From Bog-756 sp963777665 (lineage in GTDB: Bacteria; Actinomycetota; Acidimicrobiia; Acidimicrobiales; RAAP-2), in NCBI GenBank assembly GCA_963777665.1, contig CAVZRJ010000003.1, forward strand, positions 434,001-498,000: a DNA stretch of 64,000 nt. Direction: 5' to 3'. Positions 8,574-18,400 of the stretch are shown piece by piece. Under the pieces are notes generated by a model. That model had not been told where the DNA came from. It ran no database searches and saw nothing but the letters and a program-made list of their open reading frames with translations. A program made the position numbers and the translations under genes. Numbering within the stretch: the first letter of the stretch is position 1; every line of letters starts with the position of its first letter.

Positions 8574-9095
8574 GTGACCCAGCCGAGCTTTGTCCCCATC
8601 GTCGAGGCCGACCAGGTCCGTGGCTCCTATCAATTGCAGGTACCGGCGGCCTGGACGACCTCGCGGCCGTCCGAGGTGCGCGGCACCCACCAGCCGTCAG
8701 GTCTGTCGCTGGGCTCTCCGGGCCCCGACCAGGGGTTCGCCCTCAAGCTCGCACGCCGGTTCGAGGACCGCCTGGTCCTCGAACAGGGAGAGCAGGCCGA
8801 GGACGTCATCGCCGGGTGCACCGCGGTGGCCATGCGCCGTGCGGCGCGGTTCGGCCGGGCGCCGTTGGTCCACGACCTGACGCTGGCGTTCACCCTCTGG
8901 GGATTCCTGGGCGGAGCCCCGGACGACCTGGTCGCAGCGCGCGGCCCGCTGTTCCGGAGCGCCGCCCACCACTACATGGTGCAACGGACCATTGCCGACA
9001 GCGTGCCGGAACACACCCTGCGTCTCACCCCGGAGGCCGTGGCCGACCGCTTGGACGAGTGGCGCGCGCTGATCGAGCTACCAGAGCAGGGGTGA
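8574..9095 (+). CDS. Conserved-looking hypothetical protein
   Basis: A 173-residue soluble protein from the GTG at 8574, which has a GAGGAG ribosome-binding site about 7 nt upstream. I do not recognise a family. The sequence has a beta-rich start (VPIVEADQVRGSYQLQVP) and a helical second half with DLTLAFTLWGFLGG and a C-terminal acidic helix. It has no signal peptide or membrane segment. It lies 31 bp after cimA in the same direction and may be the last gene of the branched-chain amino-acid operon, but nothing shows a functional link. Confidence 0.7.
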   Translation: MTQPSFVPIVEADQVRGSYQLQVPAAWTTSRPSEVRGTHQPSGLSLGSPGPDQGFALKLARRFEDRLVLEQGEQAEDVIAGCTAVAMRRAARFGRAPLVHDLTLAFTLWGFLGGAPDDLVAARGPLFRSAAHHYMVQRTIADSVPEHTLRLTPEAVADRLDEWRALIELPEQG

Positions 9096-9130
9096 CGGAA
9101 GCCGGCTGGTGACAGCCGGACGGCGGCGGT

Positions 9131-9565
9131 TCAGTGTCCGCGGCGCCACCGACGCTTGGTGGCGGTTGCGCCGCTGAAGCTGCCCACCGCCCCGGAGCTC
9201 GAAGCCGTTCCACCGTTCGCGCCGGCGGGGGCGGACGACGGGGCCTTGCGCCCCGTGCCGAGTGAGCTCTGCGCGTTGTCACCGCTGAACGTGACGTTGT
9301 CGGCGAGGTGAGAACCCTCGAGAGCTTTCTGGAAGAGATCGGGGAACTGCGGCCCTACCTGCGGTGCCTCGTGGTCCGGACTCTGTGCACCGCCCTGGCT
9401 CTGCCAGCGATGGGGAGCCGGCGAGGAAGCCGCGGGCACCGTCTCGGGTGCCGTTGCCGGCTCGGGGGCGGGGTCGTCCGTACGGACGGAGGGATGCAGT
9501 TCGGGCGGATACCACTTGCCGTCGCTGGCGATCCACCAGCCTGGACCCTCCGGATTATCACTCAT
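9131..9565 (-). CDS. Small protein with W-rich GWWIASDGKWYPPE motif
   Basis: A 144-residue protein starting MSDNPEGPGWWIASDGKWYP. The ATG at 9565 has a GGAGG site 8 nt upstream; an in-frame start at 9598 lacks one. The N-terminal Trp-rich motif resembles the short DUF2510-type motif common at the start of actinobacterial membrane or secreted proteins. The remainder is Pro/Ala/Ser-rich and ends in a basic tail (TKRRWRRGH). It has no transmembrane segment, so it is probably a soluble or peripheral protein. Function unknown. Confidence 0.65.
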   Translation of the reverse strand: MSDNPEGPGWWIASDGKWYPPELHPSVRTDDPAPEPATAPETVPAASSPAPHRWQSQGGAQSPDHEAPQVGPQFPDLFQKALEGSHLADNVTFSGDNAQSSLGTGRKAPSSAPAGANGGTASSSGAVGSFSGATATKRRWRRGH

Positions 9566-9807
9566 AATACTGCCTCCACTACTCTCAGTGAGAATCAATA
9601 CCCGAACACTACCCTCTCGAGCGCGCAGTGTCAGGTGTCAATTTGGATCGGCTGCCTCAGTCGGCGCCTTGAGCTTGGGGTCCGGCCGACGTTCCGCGGG
9701 CCGCACAACACGGCCAAAATGCCAGGTGGGAGGGTGTCACTGACGGCGTGGCCACTCGGCCGGGCTGACCGCGACCGATCCGCTATCCGCCCAGGGGCCG
9801 TCTGACG

Positions 9808-10719
9808 TTGACAGCCGTGACCCGGAGCCACCAATGTGCCGGCGTGGGAAACCCCTTCCAGAACGTCACCACGGTGTCGCCATCGGGCGACGCGCCCGGT
9901 CGCTATCTCGGTGAGATCGACGAGTCGTGGTGCCTCCGCCCGATGCCCCAGGGGGGCGTCGTGACTGCGGCCGCCGTCCGGGCGATGGCTTTGGAGCTGG
10001 GACATGCCGAGCAGCGGCTCCGGACCCTCCACACCACGTACGTGGCCCCTGTCGCCCACGGTCCGGTCGAGATCCAGGTAGAGGTCCTGCGCCTCGGCAG
10101 GTCGGTGTCCCACCTGCGGGCAGAGGTCCGGAATCCCTCGTCGTCCCACGGCCACGTGACCACCGCCGTCTTCGGGTCGGACCGGGGGGGATTCGGGTTC
10201 ACCGATCTCGAACCACCCCTGGGGTTCGTTCCGCTGGCCGAGGCCAGATCGTTCCGTGATCCGCCTCCGCCGGGTGTCGAGCCGTTCGCCCCCTCTCCCT
10301 TCTGGGACCGGCGCCTCGAAGGACGCGGAGCCCTCGGTCACGCACCGTGGGATGCCTACGTGCCTGATCGGGCCGAACACGGCACCTGGTACCACCTCGA
10401 CGAGCCGCCCATGCTCGGGGACGGCTCACTCGACCCGCTCGCCCTCATCGTCTTCGCGGACACCATGCCCGGTGCGGTGCGCGAGAAGGTCGGTCCCGAG
10501 CTTGGAAACGACTGGTTCAGCCCGAGCGTCGACCTCACCTTCCACCTCCTCGATACGTGCCGGTCCGATTGGGTGCTCGCCCACAACAGGGCCCGCCACG
10601 CAGGGGACGGCTACGCGTCCGTGGACATGGCACTGTGGGATTACGGGCCCGAGGGGACCGACGGCGGACGGCTGGTGGCCTACGCCACCCAGCTGTGCAT
10701 CTTCACCGCGCCGACCTAG
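9808..10719 (+). CDS. Acyl-CoA thioesterase family protein (double hotdog)
   Basis: A 303-residue protein resembling TesB-like / thioesterase-superfamily proteins. The N-terminal half has the hotdog elements MPQGGVVTAAAVRAMALEL and TLHTTYVAPVAHGPVEI; the C-terminal half repeats the fold (DWFSPSVDLTFHLL, ending GRLVAYATQLCIF). It would hydrolyse acyl-CoA thioesters in the cytoplasm; the substrate is unknown. The frame opens at a TTG at 9808. A GTG at 9844 (GNPFQNVTTVS) is an alternative start, and neither has a convincing Shine-Dalgarno. It is convergent with the PucR-type regulator, with 38 bp between them. Confidence 0.75.
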   Translation: MTAVTRSHQCAGVGNPFQNVTTVSPSGDAPGRYLGEIDESWCLRPMPQGGVVTAAAVRAMALELGHAEQRLRTLHTTYVAPVAHGPVEIQVEVLRLGRSVSHLRAEVRNPSSSHGHVTTAVFGSDRGGFGFTDLEPPLGFVPLAEARSFRDPPPPGVEPFAPSPFWDRRLEGRGALGHAPWDAYVPDRAEHGTWYHLDEPPMLGDGSLDPLALIVFADTMPGAVREKVGPELGNDWFSPSVDLTFHLLDTCRSDWVLAHNRARHAGDGYASVDMALWDYGPEGTDGGRLVAYATQLCIFTAPT

Positions 10720-10757
10720 CCGCTCGATGAGGCGTCTACCTGGAGCGGTCGGCGCCT

Positions 10758-12413
10758 TCAGGCCGTTTCGAGCGCCTGGAGCACGATCCTGGCGCGGCAG
10801 GCGAGCTCGAGCTGGAACCGCTGGTCCGGGTCGGTGAGGTCGCGGCCGCTGACCTGGTAGATCTTGGAGAGGCGGTACCGGAGCGTGTTGCGGTGGACGT
10901 GGAGCGCTGCAGCCGCCGTTTCGGCGGCACAAGAGGCTTTCAGGTAGACGGTGAGCGTCTTCACGAGCTCACTGCCATGTAGCGCGTCGTGCTCCGCCAA
11001 TGGCCCGATCCACTCGTCGACGATCTCGCGCAACTTCCGTGGCTCTGTCGAATCGACCAGCATCTTCCAGACCCCGAGATCGGCAAACGCCGTGACCGGA
11101 GCCTCGCTCCGCACCGTCGTCCCGAGCTCGAGCGCAAAGACCGCCTCGGTCAGGGACCGGTTGAGCTCGGTGATCGGGTACCCACCCCCGACGCCGATGC
11201 GCACGTCCATGCTGAACGCGCCGCTCAGAGCCGCAGCCAGCAGTTCCCAGTCGAGCTCGTTCGACGTGAGGAGGACGATCCGGTTCGACCGCGCCGTGAC
11301 CAGGGGGCTCATGACTCCGAGGTTCCGTGCCACCTGTTCGGCCATCTCGACCGCCGCAGCGTCGGCCGAGGGAGTATCCATGGCGATGGTCTGGTGGGGC
11401 CGGTCCAGGTCATAGCCGAACCTCGCCGCTTGCGACCGCAGCCGGTCGGGGTCACGGCCTTCGAGGAGCTCGGCGGCGAACCCGCTCAGCGACTCTCCTC
11501 TGGCGCCGTCGGCCGCCCGCTCTCTGATCAGCTCGACGGTGAGGATCGAGGCCGCCTGCTCGAGGGACATCAGGTCCACCTCCGGCAGGTCACCGGCCGG
11601 ATCGTGGATGCTGATCCTGCCGAGCACTGTCTGATCGGGGCAGGCGGCTGCGGTCCAGCTGTCCGCATGCCGCTCGCGGACGCCGTGGAGCGGTCGCAGG
11701 CGGTCCGCCGTCGAACACCCTGCGACGAGCCGGTCCTGGGGGACGTCGTGCTCTCCGTAGCCGGCCCCGGCGAGCATCTGCCCAGCTGGGTCGATGATCA
11801 ACACCTTGCGCCCGGTCCGCTGATGGAGGACCCGGGCGATGCCGTCCGCCCCGTTGTCCTGGGCGATCTCGGCGAGGAGCTCTCGTTGGAGCGCCATCAT
11901 CTCCTGGGTGGCTGCCCGATAGGCGGCCGACGCGACCTGCTTGGCCGTGGAGGGGGAGTAGGCCGACTCCCGGACGACGGCAAGGAGCAACGGCTCCACC
12001 GATCGACTCAGTCGTGTCACTGTGAGACACAGGGGAAGCAGTGTGCCCCCGCGTACCCTTCCTTCGGTTTCCAGACGGCGGGAAAGGAAGGAGCCCTCTG
12101 AAGCATCAGGCCCCTGCACTTGCTCGAAGGACTCGATCGCCAGATGCCCGTTGAGCTCAGCGGCGAACAGGCTCGAGAGATTCAGGGCGGTGAGCGCGTC
12201 GTGGTCGAGGCCGAAGAGCTGTTCGGCCGCTGGGTTCCCAGCCAGGATGTTCCCGGAACTGTCGGCCACGATCATGGCGTCCGGGCTGGTCTCGAGGTAT
12301 TCGTCGACCGCGGACTGCGGGAGCACCGTGCTGACGCGGATGCCGTCCCTCTCGGAGGGAGCCTCGGCGCCCAGTCCTGCCCCGTCCCGACTCCGTACGA
12401 CCGTCATCGCCAT
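10758..12413 (-). CDS. PAS-domain PucR/CdaR-type transcriptional regulator
   Basis: A 551-residue regulator. Residues of about 35-130 form a PAS sensor (SPDAMIVADSSGNILAGNPAAEQLFG). A middle GGDEF-like/CdaR region follows. The C-terminus is the PucR helix-turn-helix, seen as VYLKASCAAETAAAALHVHRN followed by TLRYRLSKIYQ. Proteins of this design respond to a small ligand and activate nearby catabolic genes. The ATG at 12413 is immediately preceded by GGGCGGG; the ATG at 12407 has better spacing. The gene is convergent with the thioesterase and divergent from the secreted repeat protein, so it may control either. No operator was recognised. Confidence 0.85.
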   Translation of the reverse strand: MAMTVVRSRDGAGLGAEAPSERDGIRVSTVLPQSAVDEYLETSPDAMIVADSSGNILAGNPAAEQLFGLDHDALTALNLSSLFAAELNGHLAIESFEQVQGPDASEGSFLSRRLETEGRVRGGTLLPLCLTVTRLSRSVEPLLLAVVRESAYSPSTAKQVASAAYRAATQEMMALQRELLAEIAQDNGADGIARVLHQRTGRKVLIIDPAGQMLAGAGYGEHDVPQDRLVAGCSTADRLRPLHGVRERHADSWTAAACPDQTVLGRISIHDPAGDLPEVDLMSLEQAASILTVELIRERAADGARGESLSGFAAELLEGRDPDRLRSQAARFGYDLDRPHQTIAMDTPSADAAAVEMAEQVARNLGVMSPLVTARSNRIVLLTSNELDWELLAAALSGAFSMDVRIGVGGGYPITELNRSLTEAVFALELGTTVRSEAPVTAFADLGVWKMLVDSTEPRKLREIVDEWIGPLAEHDALHGSELVKTLTVYLKASCAAETAAAALHVHRNTLRYRLSKIYQVSGRDLTDPDQRFQLELACRARIVLQALETA

Positions 12414-12791
12414 CCCGCCCTAACTTCGATCCTTCGCCTGTGGTTGCTGGCTCTTCCCGCTGGCCCGTCCTTGCCGCTTCCCGTTGGGCCCGCCCTGCAC
12501 TGTGTAGTCCGGTTGGCTGGAGGTGTCCAACGCGAACGGCCACTTCGCCACTCTGAGCGAAACCCAACCTCACGCTGCGCGGCGAAATGCCGGTGGATGC
12601 GCAGAATCCAAGAGTTCCCCGAGATCGGCGGCCGGGCCGGATCGTGAGTGACCGGCTCACGGGTGGGCGGATTGAACAACCAGCGAGGGGAATGTTCGTT
12701 CGGTTCGGACGATGACTTGTAGGCGCTTTTCGGGGATCGTTAGTACCGGGTACCCATAGGTATCTCCCGATAGCTCAGGAGGAACACACGC
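12414..12791. other. Divergent intergenic region
   Basis: This 378-bp region separates the PucR-type regulator (-) from the secreted repeat protein (+) and must hold both promoters. The only firm signal is AGGAGG at 12777-12782, 9 nt before the ATG at 12792. A short palindromic patch (TACCGGGTA, near 12743-12752) precedes it. No coding sequence or RNA gene is apparent. Confidence 0.5.
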
Positions 12792-14969
12792 ATGTTGACA
12801 AGAGAGCGGCCGAAAGCCGCGACGAAGAGGGGTCGGCGAACGTTGCTGGCAGGGGTCGTAGCGGTTGCGCTCTTAGGGGGCATGACCGTTAGCGTTGCTT
12901 CTGCAGGCGTTGCCGGCGCCCTACCCACCCAGACTCTCAAGGTCTGCAAGGCCGGGGATGTCAGTGGATCGTTCACGTTCAGTGTGAACGAGGCCACTCC
13001 GTTTAGCCTGACGACCGGCAACTGCAGGATCGTCGGTGCGAAGGCAGGACATAACACGGTTACCGAAGCGCTGGACTCGACCGGTGCGACTCACTTCACC
13101 CACGCCACGACCATGCCAGCGAATGCCCTGGTCAGTGTCGTCGGTCAAACCGCGACGGTGAACGTCACTCTCGGTGGCACCGCTGAAGTGTCCATGTTCA
13201 ATGCTCCGGTCATCGTCGGCCTAGAAGTGTGCAAGGTTGCGGCAGACGCAACTACGAACGGTCACACCTTCAATTTCACCGAAAGCACGTTGGCCGGCCT
13301 GAGGGCCTCCTTCAGCCTCACCGCGTTGCAAGTCGGTAGTGTCGTCGGCGAGAACTGCAGCACGCCGACCAACTATCCGGTCGGCACTCATGTCACCGTG
13401 ACGGAGCTGGGACAATCCCCATTCACGTTGACCTCGATCAGCCCGACCGCCAACGTGAGCTTGAGCAACGTGGTTCTCGGCACCGCGGGTGCAGGGGGGA
13501 GCGCCACAGTGACGGTCCATCCCACCGCTGCGGGGACTGCGGACAGCATTGTGACCTTTACCAACGCTGACCTGGTCCCGCCGACGCCCGGTGTGATCAA
13601 GGTCTGCAAGTACGGCATGGATCACTATGTCCAGGGTACGTTCAACTTCTCGTTGTCAGGCGTCGCCGGCTCGCTTCCTTCGATGTCGATCCCGGTGGGC
13701 CAGTGTTCCTACGACGCCGCTCCTGTGGGACAGGTGACGGTCACAGAGGCAGCGAACCCGCCGTACCGGCTGGATCACGTGTCTCCGAATGCTGTCGCCA
13801 CGAACATCGACAACGGTGAGGCGACGTTCAACGTGCAGGCGAACACCATCACTGAGGCTGACTTCTACAATGCGACGAGGTACGCCAATGTGGAGGTCTG
13901 CAAGACGCTGTCAGACACAAGTGCCGCCCTGGAGGGGTTCACGTTCGTCTACAACGTGAACGACGTTCTCGGTACGCAGACCGTGTCGCTGACCGCAGCA
14001 TCTCAGACAGGCGTTCCGGCCTGTGTGACCGATCCACTGTCACTCCCGGCTGGGACTCTGGCAACGATCACCGAGGTTGCGCAGCCAGATATCGCCGTCA
14101 CCGGAGTGTCCGTCTATCCTTCTGCCGCCGATGCGGGTAGTTCACTTGCCCAGGCGGTTCTGACGGTGGGTGGGCCCGACGGCACCAGCGATGTACTGGC
14201 GACGTTCACCAATCAGGCGTACGGCTATGTCGAAGTCTGCAAGAATGCCGCTGATCCCTCGACCGGGAACCAGAGCTTCCCCTTCGTGATCACCGGTGGC
14301 TCGCTCGCCGACCACGACTTGACCACCTACAACGTGACGATCCTCGCTGGACAGTGCTCGGGAGCGCTTTCGGTTCCCTTGGGTACAGCGTCGATCAATG
14401 AGATCCAGGCGAATCCCAACTTCTACCTGGCGAACGTCACGGCCGTTGGCGGGAACCCGTCGCAGGACCGTCTCTTGAGCAGTCCTACTCAGGACCCGGC
14501 TCTGGTGTCCGTTGTTTGGGGTGGAGTTGCCAACGAGACGCTGGCAACCTTTACCGACGCCGTACACACGGGGATCGTCAAGATCTGCTCGGGGCAACTC
14601 GCCGCCTTGCAGACAAGCCTGGGACAGTTCTCGTACGCCTACTCGTACACGGTCAACGGCACGCCGTTCAGCAGCACATTCACGCTGACGAATTACGCAG
14701 GCGGGGCGACCGCCTGTGCGGAGATCGGTGGACCGTTGAACCCCACCCAGATCCCTGTGGTGAACGCGGACGGATCGGCTGTGATGGTTTCGATCACCGC
14801 CACCTCAGCCACGCCCAATCTGGTCGTGGACAGCGCCTCCTACCAGGGTGCTGGGATGCCGATCACGATTCCACCTATGGACGCCGCCCCGCCGGTGAAG
14901 ATTGTCTTCACCGTCGGTTATGGAACCAACTCGGCGACGTTCATCTGGGAGCCGAGCGCCGGCACCTGA
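12792..14969 (+). CDS. Secreted protein with six Cys-paired repeats
   Basis: A 725-residue exported protein. Basic residues followed by LLAGVVAVALLGGMTVSVASA form a Sec signal peptide. The mature part consists of six units of roughly 90-125 residues. Each opens with a strand such as LKVCKAG, LEVCKVA, IKVCKYG, VEVCKTL, VEVCKNA or VKICSGQ (near 12936, 13222, 13596, 13890, 14230 and 14575). Each has a second Cys 40-60 residues later and most end in ATFTN-like strands. The pattern suggests beta-sandwich domains (CnaB/prealbumin-like), each closed by one disulfide. There is no LPXTG or C-terminal membrane anchor. The family is not identified; an adhesive or surface-layer role is a guess. AGGAGG precedes the start. 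Confidence 0.75.
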   Translation: MLTRERPKAATKRGRRTLLAGVVAVALLGGMTVSVASAGVAGALPTQTLKVCKAGDVSGSFTFSVNEATPFSLTTGNCRIVGAKAGHNTVTEALDSTGATHFTHATTMPANALVSVVGQTATVNVTLGGTAEVSMFNAPVIVGLEVCKVAADATTNGHTFNFTESTLAGLRASFSLTALQVGSVVGENCSTPTNYPVGTHVTVTELGQSPFTLTSISPTANVSLSNVVLGTAGAGGSATVTVHPTAAGTADSIVTFTNADLVPPTPGVIKVCKYGMDHYVQGTFNFSLSGVAGSLPSMSIPVGQCSYDAAPVGQVTVTEAANPPYRLDHVSPNAVATNIDNGEATFNVQANTITEADFYNATRYANVEVCKTLSDTSAALEGFTFVYNVNDVLGTQTVSLTAASQTGVPACVTDPLSLPAGTLATITEVAQPDIAVTGVSVYPSAADAGSSLAQAVLTVGGPDGTSDVLATFTNQAYGYVEVCKNAADPSTGNQSFPFVITGGSLADHDLTTYNVTILAGQCSGALSVPLGTASINEIQANPNFYLANVTAVGGNPSQDRLLSSPTQDPALVSVVWGGVANETLATFTDAVHTGIVKICSGQLAALQTSLGQFSYAYSYTVNGTPFSSTFTLTNYAGGATACAEIGGPLNPTQIPVVNADGSAVMVSITATSATPNLVVDSASYQGAGMPITIPPMDAAPPVKIVFTVGYGTNSATFIWEPSAGT

Positions 14970-15016
14970 GAGAAACGTCTGAAAGGACGCCACTAGGCAT
15001 CCTGCCTGACCCCGGA

Positions 15017-15052
15017 GGGCGGGGCTCCCGAAGCAATCGGGAGCCCCCGCCC
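15017..15052 (+). terminator. GC-rich hairpin after the secreted repeat gene
   Basis: A 14-bp stem (15017-15030 with 15038-15052, one bulged C) with a 7-nt loop, 47 bp after the stop codon. There is no T-tract, as is common for terminators of GC-rich actinobacteria. Confidence 0.6.
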
Positions 15053-15060
15053 AGGGTAGA

Positions 15061-15091
15061 ACAGAGGGACCCCCAATGGGGGTCCCTCTGT
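15061..15091 (+). terminator. Perfect 14-bp hairpin
   Basis: A perfect inverted repeat: 15061-15074 pairs with 15078-15091 across a 3-nt loop. It lies 8 bp after the first hairpin, giving a tandem terminator or RNA 3'-end stabiliser. No T-run follows. Confidence 0.65.
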
Positions 15092-15431
15092 CGCGGTACG
15101 CCTCGCGCCGTGCACGGCTCTTCCGTCGATGCGCATTCTCCTCCGACCGACAGCCTCGGACGTGATCGAGGATGGCGGGTCGCCAGGTCCCTTCGCCGGG
15201 CTCGGCACGTGTGAGGATTCCGCCGTCACCTTCACCCAGAGTGAGCTCCTCAATCGGCTAAGTGAACTCTCTCGGCTGACCAGCGCATTCCCCTTGTAAT
15301 TGCACGAGTTGTCCCGTAGATTTTGCGCTGGTTGGGGGAGTTGTACGGGGCAAACCGAACTGCGTCAACCAATCGCAATCGCGGATGGGCATGAAGAGCT
15401 CATATCGCATAAAGCTTGAGGAGACACGCAG

Positions 15432-18400
15432 ATGAGGACCTTTCGAGCCCGTTTTCGCCGCTTGACATCGATTGGCAGCGCGGCGGTGTTGCTTACCGCG
15501 GTGTTCGCTGGCTCGTTCGCCTTCCTGGGTGTGAACGAAGCAGCGGCCGGCGGCACCATCACCCAGGTGGCCCCCTTCTCGAACAGCACCACAGTGGTCG
15601 CCGGCAACCCGTTCAGCGATCAGCTGGCCACGACGGGAAACATCGGACCGGCCACCTTTATCACGAACTCTGCTGTTGCACAGCCGATCACCGTCTCGTC
15701 GAGTGGGGCTGTCGTAGCCACAGCCGGCGTCGAGCCAGGCACCTACTTCCTATTCGGCACCGACAGCGACAGCATCAGCGACACCGGGACCTGGAATTAC
15801 ACGTTCACGGTCACGCCTCCCGGGACCATCACACAGACCGCACCGACCTCGGGCTCGGTCAGTGCAGGCACTCCATTCACAGACCAACTAGCCACGACTC
15901 CCAACACGGGCGCTGTCACGTTCACCGTGACCTCGTCCTCTCCGGCCTTCGCGGTCTCGTCGAGCGGCGCGGTCTCCGCTGCGGACACCCTCACCCCGGG
16001 CCTCTACATCGTCTCGGGGACGGACACCGACTTCTTCGGCGACGCCGGCATCTGGTCGTTCGCCCTCACCGAGAACCCGGCCGGTGGGACCATCGCCCAG
16101 ACCGCACCGACCTCTGGCTCGGTCAGTGCGGGCAACCCGTTCACCTCCCAGTTGCTCACTTCGGGCAACAACGGTGCGGTCACCTTCACCGTGACCTCGT
16201 CCTCTCCGGCCTTCACCGTCTCCGGGTCCGGCGCGGTCTCCGCCCCGGACACCCTCATCGTGGGCTCCTACACCGTCTCGGGGACGGACACCGACGCCTT
16301 CGGGAACACCGGACACTGGTCGTTCGCCCTCACCGAGACTCCGGCCGGTGGGACCATCACCCAGACCGCACCGACCTCTGGCTCGGTCAGTGCGGGCAAC
16401 CCGTTCACCTCCCAGTTGCTCACTTCGGGCAACAACGGTGCGGTCACCTTCACCGTGACCTCGTCCTCCCCGGCCTTCACCGTCTCGTCGAGCGGCGCGG
16501 TCTCCGCCCCGGACACCCTCATCGTGGGCTCCTACACCGTCTCGGGGACGGACACCGACGCCTTCGGGAACACCGGACACTGGTCGTTCACCCTCCACGA
16601 GACTCCGGCCGGCGGGACCATCACCCAGACCGCACCGACCTCGGGCTCAGTCAGTGCGGGCAACCCCTTCACCTCCCAGCTGAACACTTCGGGCAACAAC
16701 GGTGCGGTCACCTTCACCGTGACCTCGTCCTCCCCGGCCTTCACCGTCTCCGGGTCCGGCTCGGTCTCCGCCCCGGACACCCTCATCGTGGGCTCCTACA
16801 CCGTCTCGGGGACGGACACCGACGCCTTCGGGAACACGGGGAGCTGGTCGTTCACCCTCCACGAGACTCCGGCCGGCGGGACCATCACCCAGACCGCACC
16901 GACCTCGGGCTCGGTCAGTGCGGGCAACCCGTTCACCTCCCAGTTGCTCACTTCGGGCAACAACGGTGCAGTCACCTTCACCGTGACCTCGTCCTCTCCG
17001 GCCTTCGCGGTCTCGTCGAGCGGCGTGGTCTCCGCCCCCGACACCCTCATCCCGGGCTCCTACACCGTCTCGGGGACGGACACCGACGCCTTCGGGAACA
17101 CGGGGAGCTGGTCGTTCGCCCTCACCGAGAACCCGGCCGGTGGGACCATCACCCAGACCGCACCGACCTCGGGCTCGGTCAGTGCGGGCAGCCCCTTCAC
17201 CTCCCAGCTGAACACTTCGGGCAACAACGGTGCGGTCACCTTCACCGTGACCTCGTCATCCCCGGCCTTCGCGGTCTCGTCGAGCGGCGCAGTCTCCGCT
17301 GCGGACACCCTCACCCCGGGCCTCTACATCGTCTCGGGGACGGACGCTGACGCCTTCGGGAACACAGGCATCTGGTCGTTCGCCCTCACCGAGAACCCGG
17401 CCGGAGGGACCATCACCCAGACCGCACCGACCTCGGGCTCGGTCAGTGCGGGCAGCCCCTTCACCTCCCAGCTGAACACTTCGGGCAACAACGGTGCGGT
17501 CACCTTCACCGTGACCTCGTCCTCCCCGGCCTTCACCGTCTCCGGGTCCGGCGCGGTCTCCGCCCCGGACACCCTCATCGTGGGCTCCTACACCGTCTCA
17601 GGGACGGACACCGACGCCTTCGGGAACACCGGACACTGGTCGTTCGCCCTCACCGAGAACCCGGCCGGTGGGACCATCACCCAGACCGCACCGACCTCGG
17701 GCTCGGTCAGTGCGGGCAGCCCCTTCACCTCCCAGCTGAACACTTCGGGCAACAACGGTGCGGTCACCTTCACCGTGACCTCGTCCTCCCCGGCCTTCAC
17801 CGTCTCCGGGTCCGGCGCGGTCTCCGCCCCGGACACCCTCATCGTGGGCTCCTACACCGTCTCGGGGACGGACACCGACGCCTTCGGGAACACCGGACAC
17901 TGGTCGTTCACCCTCCACGAGACTCCGGCCGGCGGGACCATCACCCAGACCGCACCGACCTCGGGCTCGGTCAGTGCGGGCAGCCCCTTCACCTCCCAGC
18001 TGAACACTTCGGGCAACAACGGTGCGGTCACCTTCACCGTGACCTCGTCCTCCCCGGCCTTCACCGTCTCCGGGTCCGGCTCGGTCTCCGCCCCGGACAC
18101 CCTTATCGTGGGCTCCTACACCGTCTCGGGGACGGACACCGACGCCTTCGGGAACACCGGACACTGGTCGTTCACCCTCCACGAGACTCCGGCCGGCGGG
18201 ACCATCACCCAGACCGCACCGACCTCGGGCTCGGTCAGTGCGGGCAACCCCTTCACCTCCCAGTTGCTCACTTCGGGCAACAACGGTGCGGTCACCTTCA
18301 CCGTGACCTCGTCCTCCCCGGCCTTCACCGTCTCCGGGTCCGGCGGGGTCTCCGCCCCGGACGCCCTCATCCCGGGCTCCTACACCGTCTCGGGGACGGA

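Larger units (their letters stand above)
14970..15431. other. Intergenic region with two hairpins
   Basis: A 462-bp gap. The first third holds the hairpin terminators listed separately. The stretch 15250-15431 is visibly more AT-rich and should contain the promoter of the 1435-residue repeat protein. Its GAGGAG ribosome-binding site is at 15418-15423, 8 nt before the ATG. No gene is apparent. Confidence 0.5.

Noticed and set aside
15416..17350. 644-residue frame and a series of 84-residue antisense frames over the 88-aa repeat array
   Set aside because: They follow the 264-bp period exactly and have no independent homology or start signals. They are frame shadows of the repeated coding sequence.
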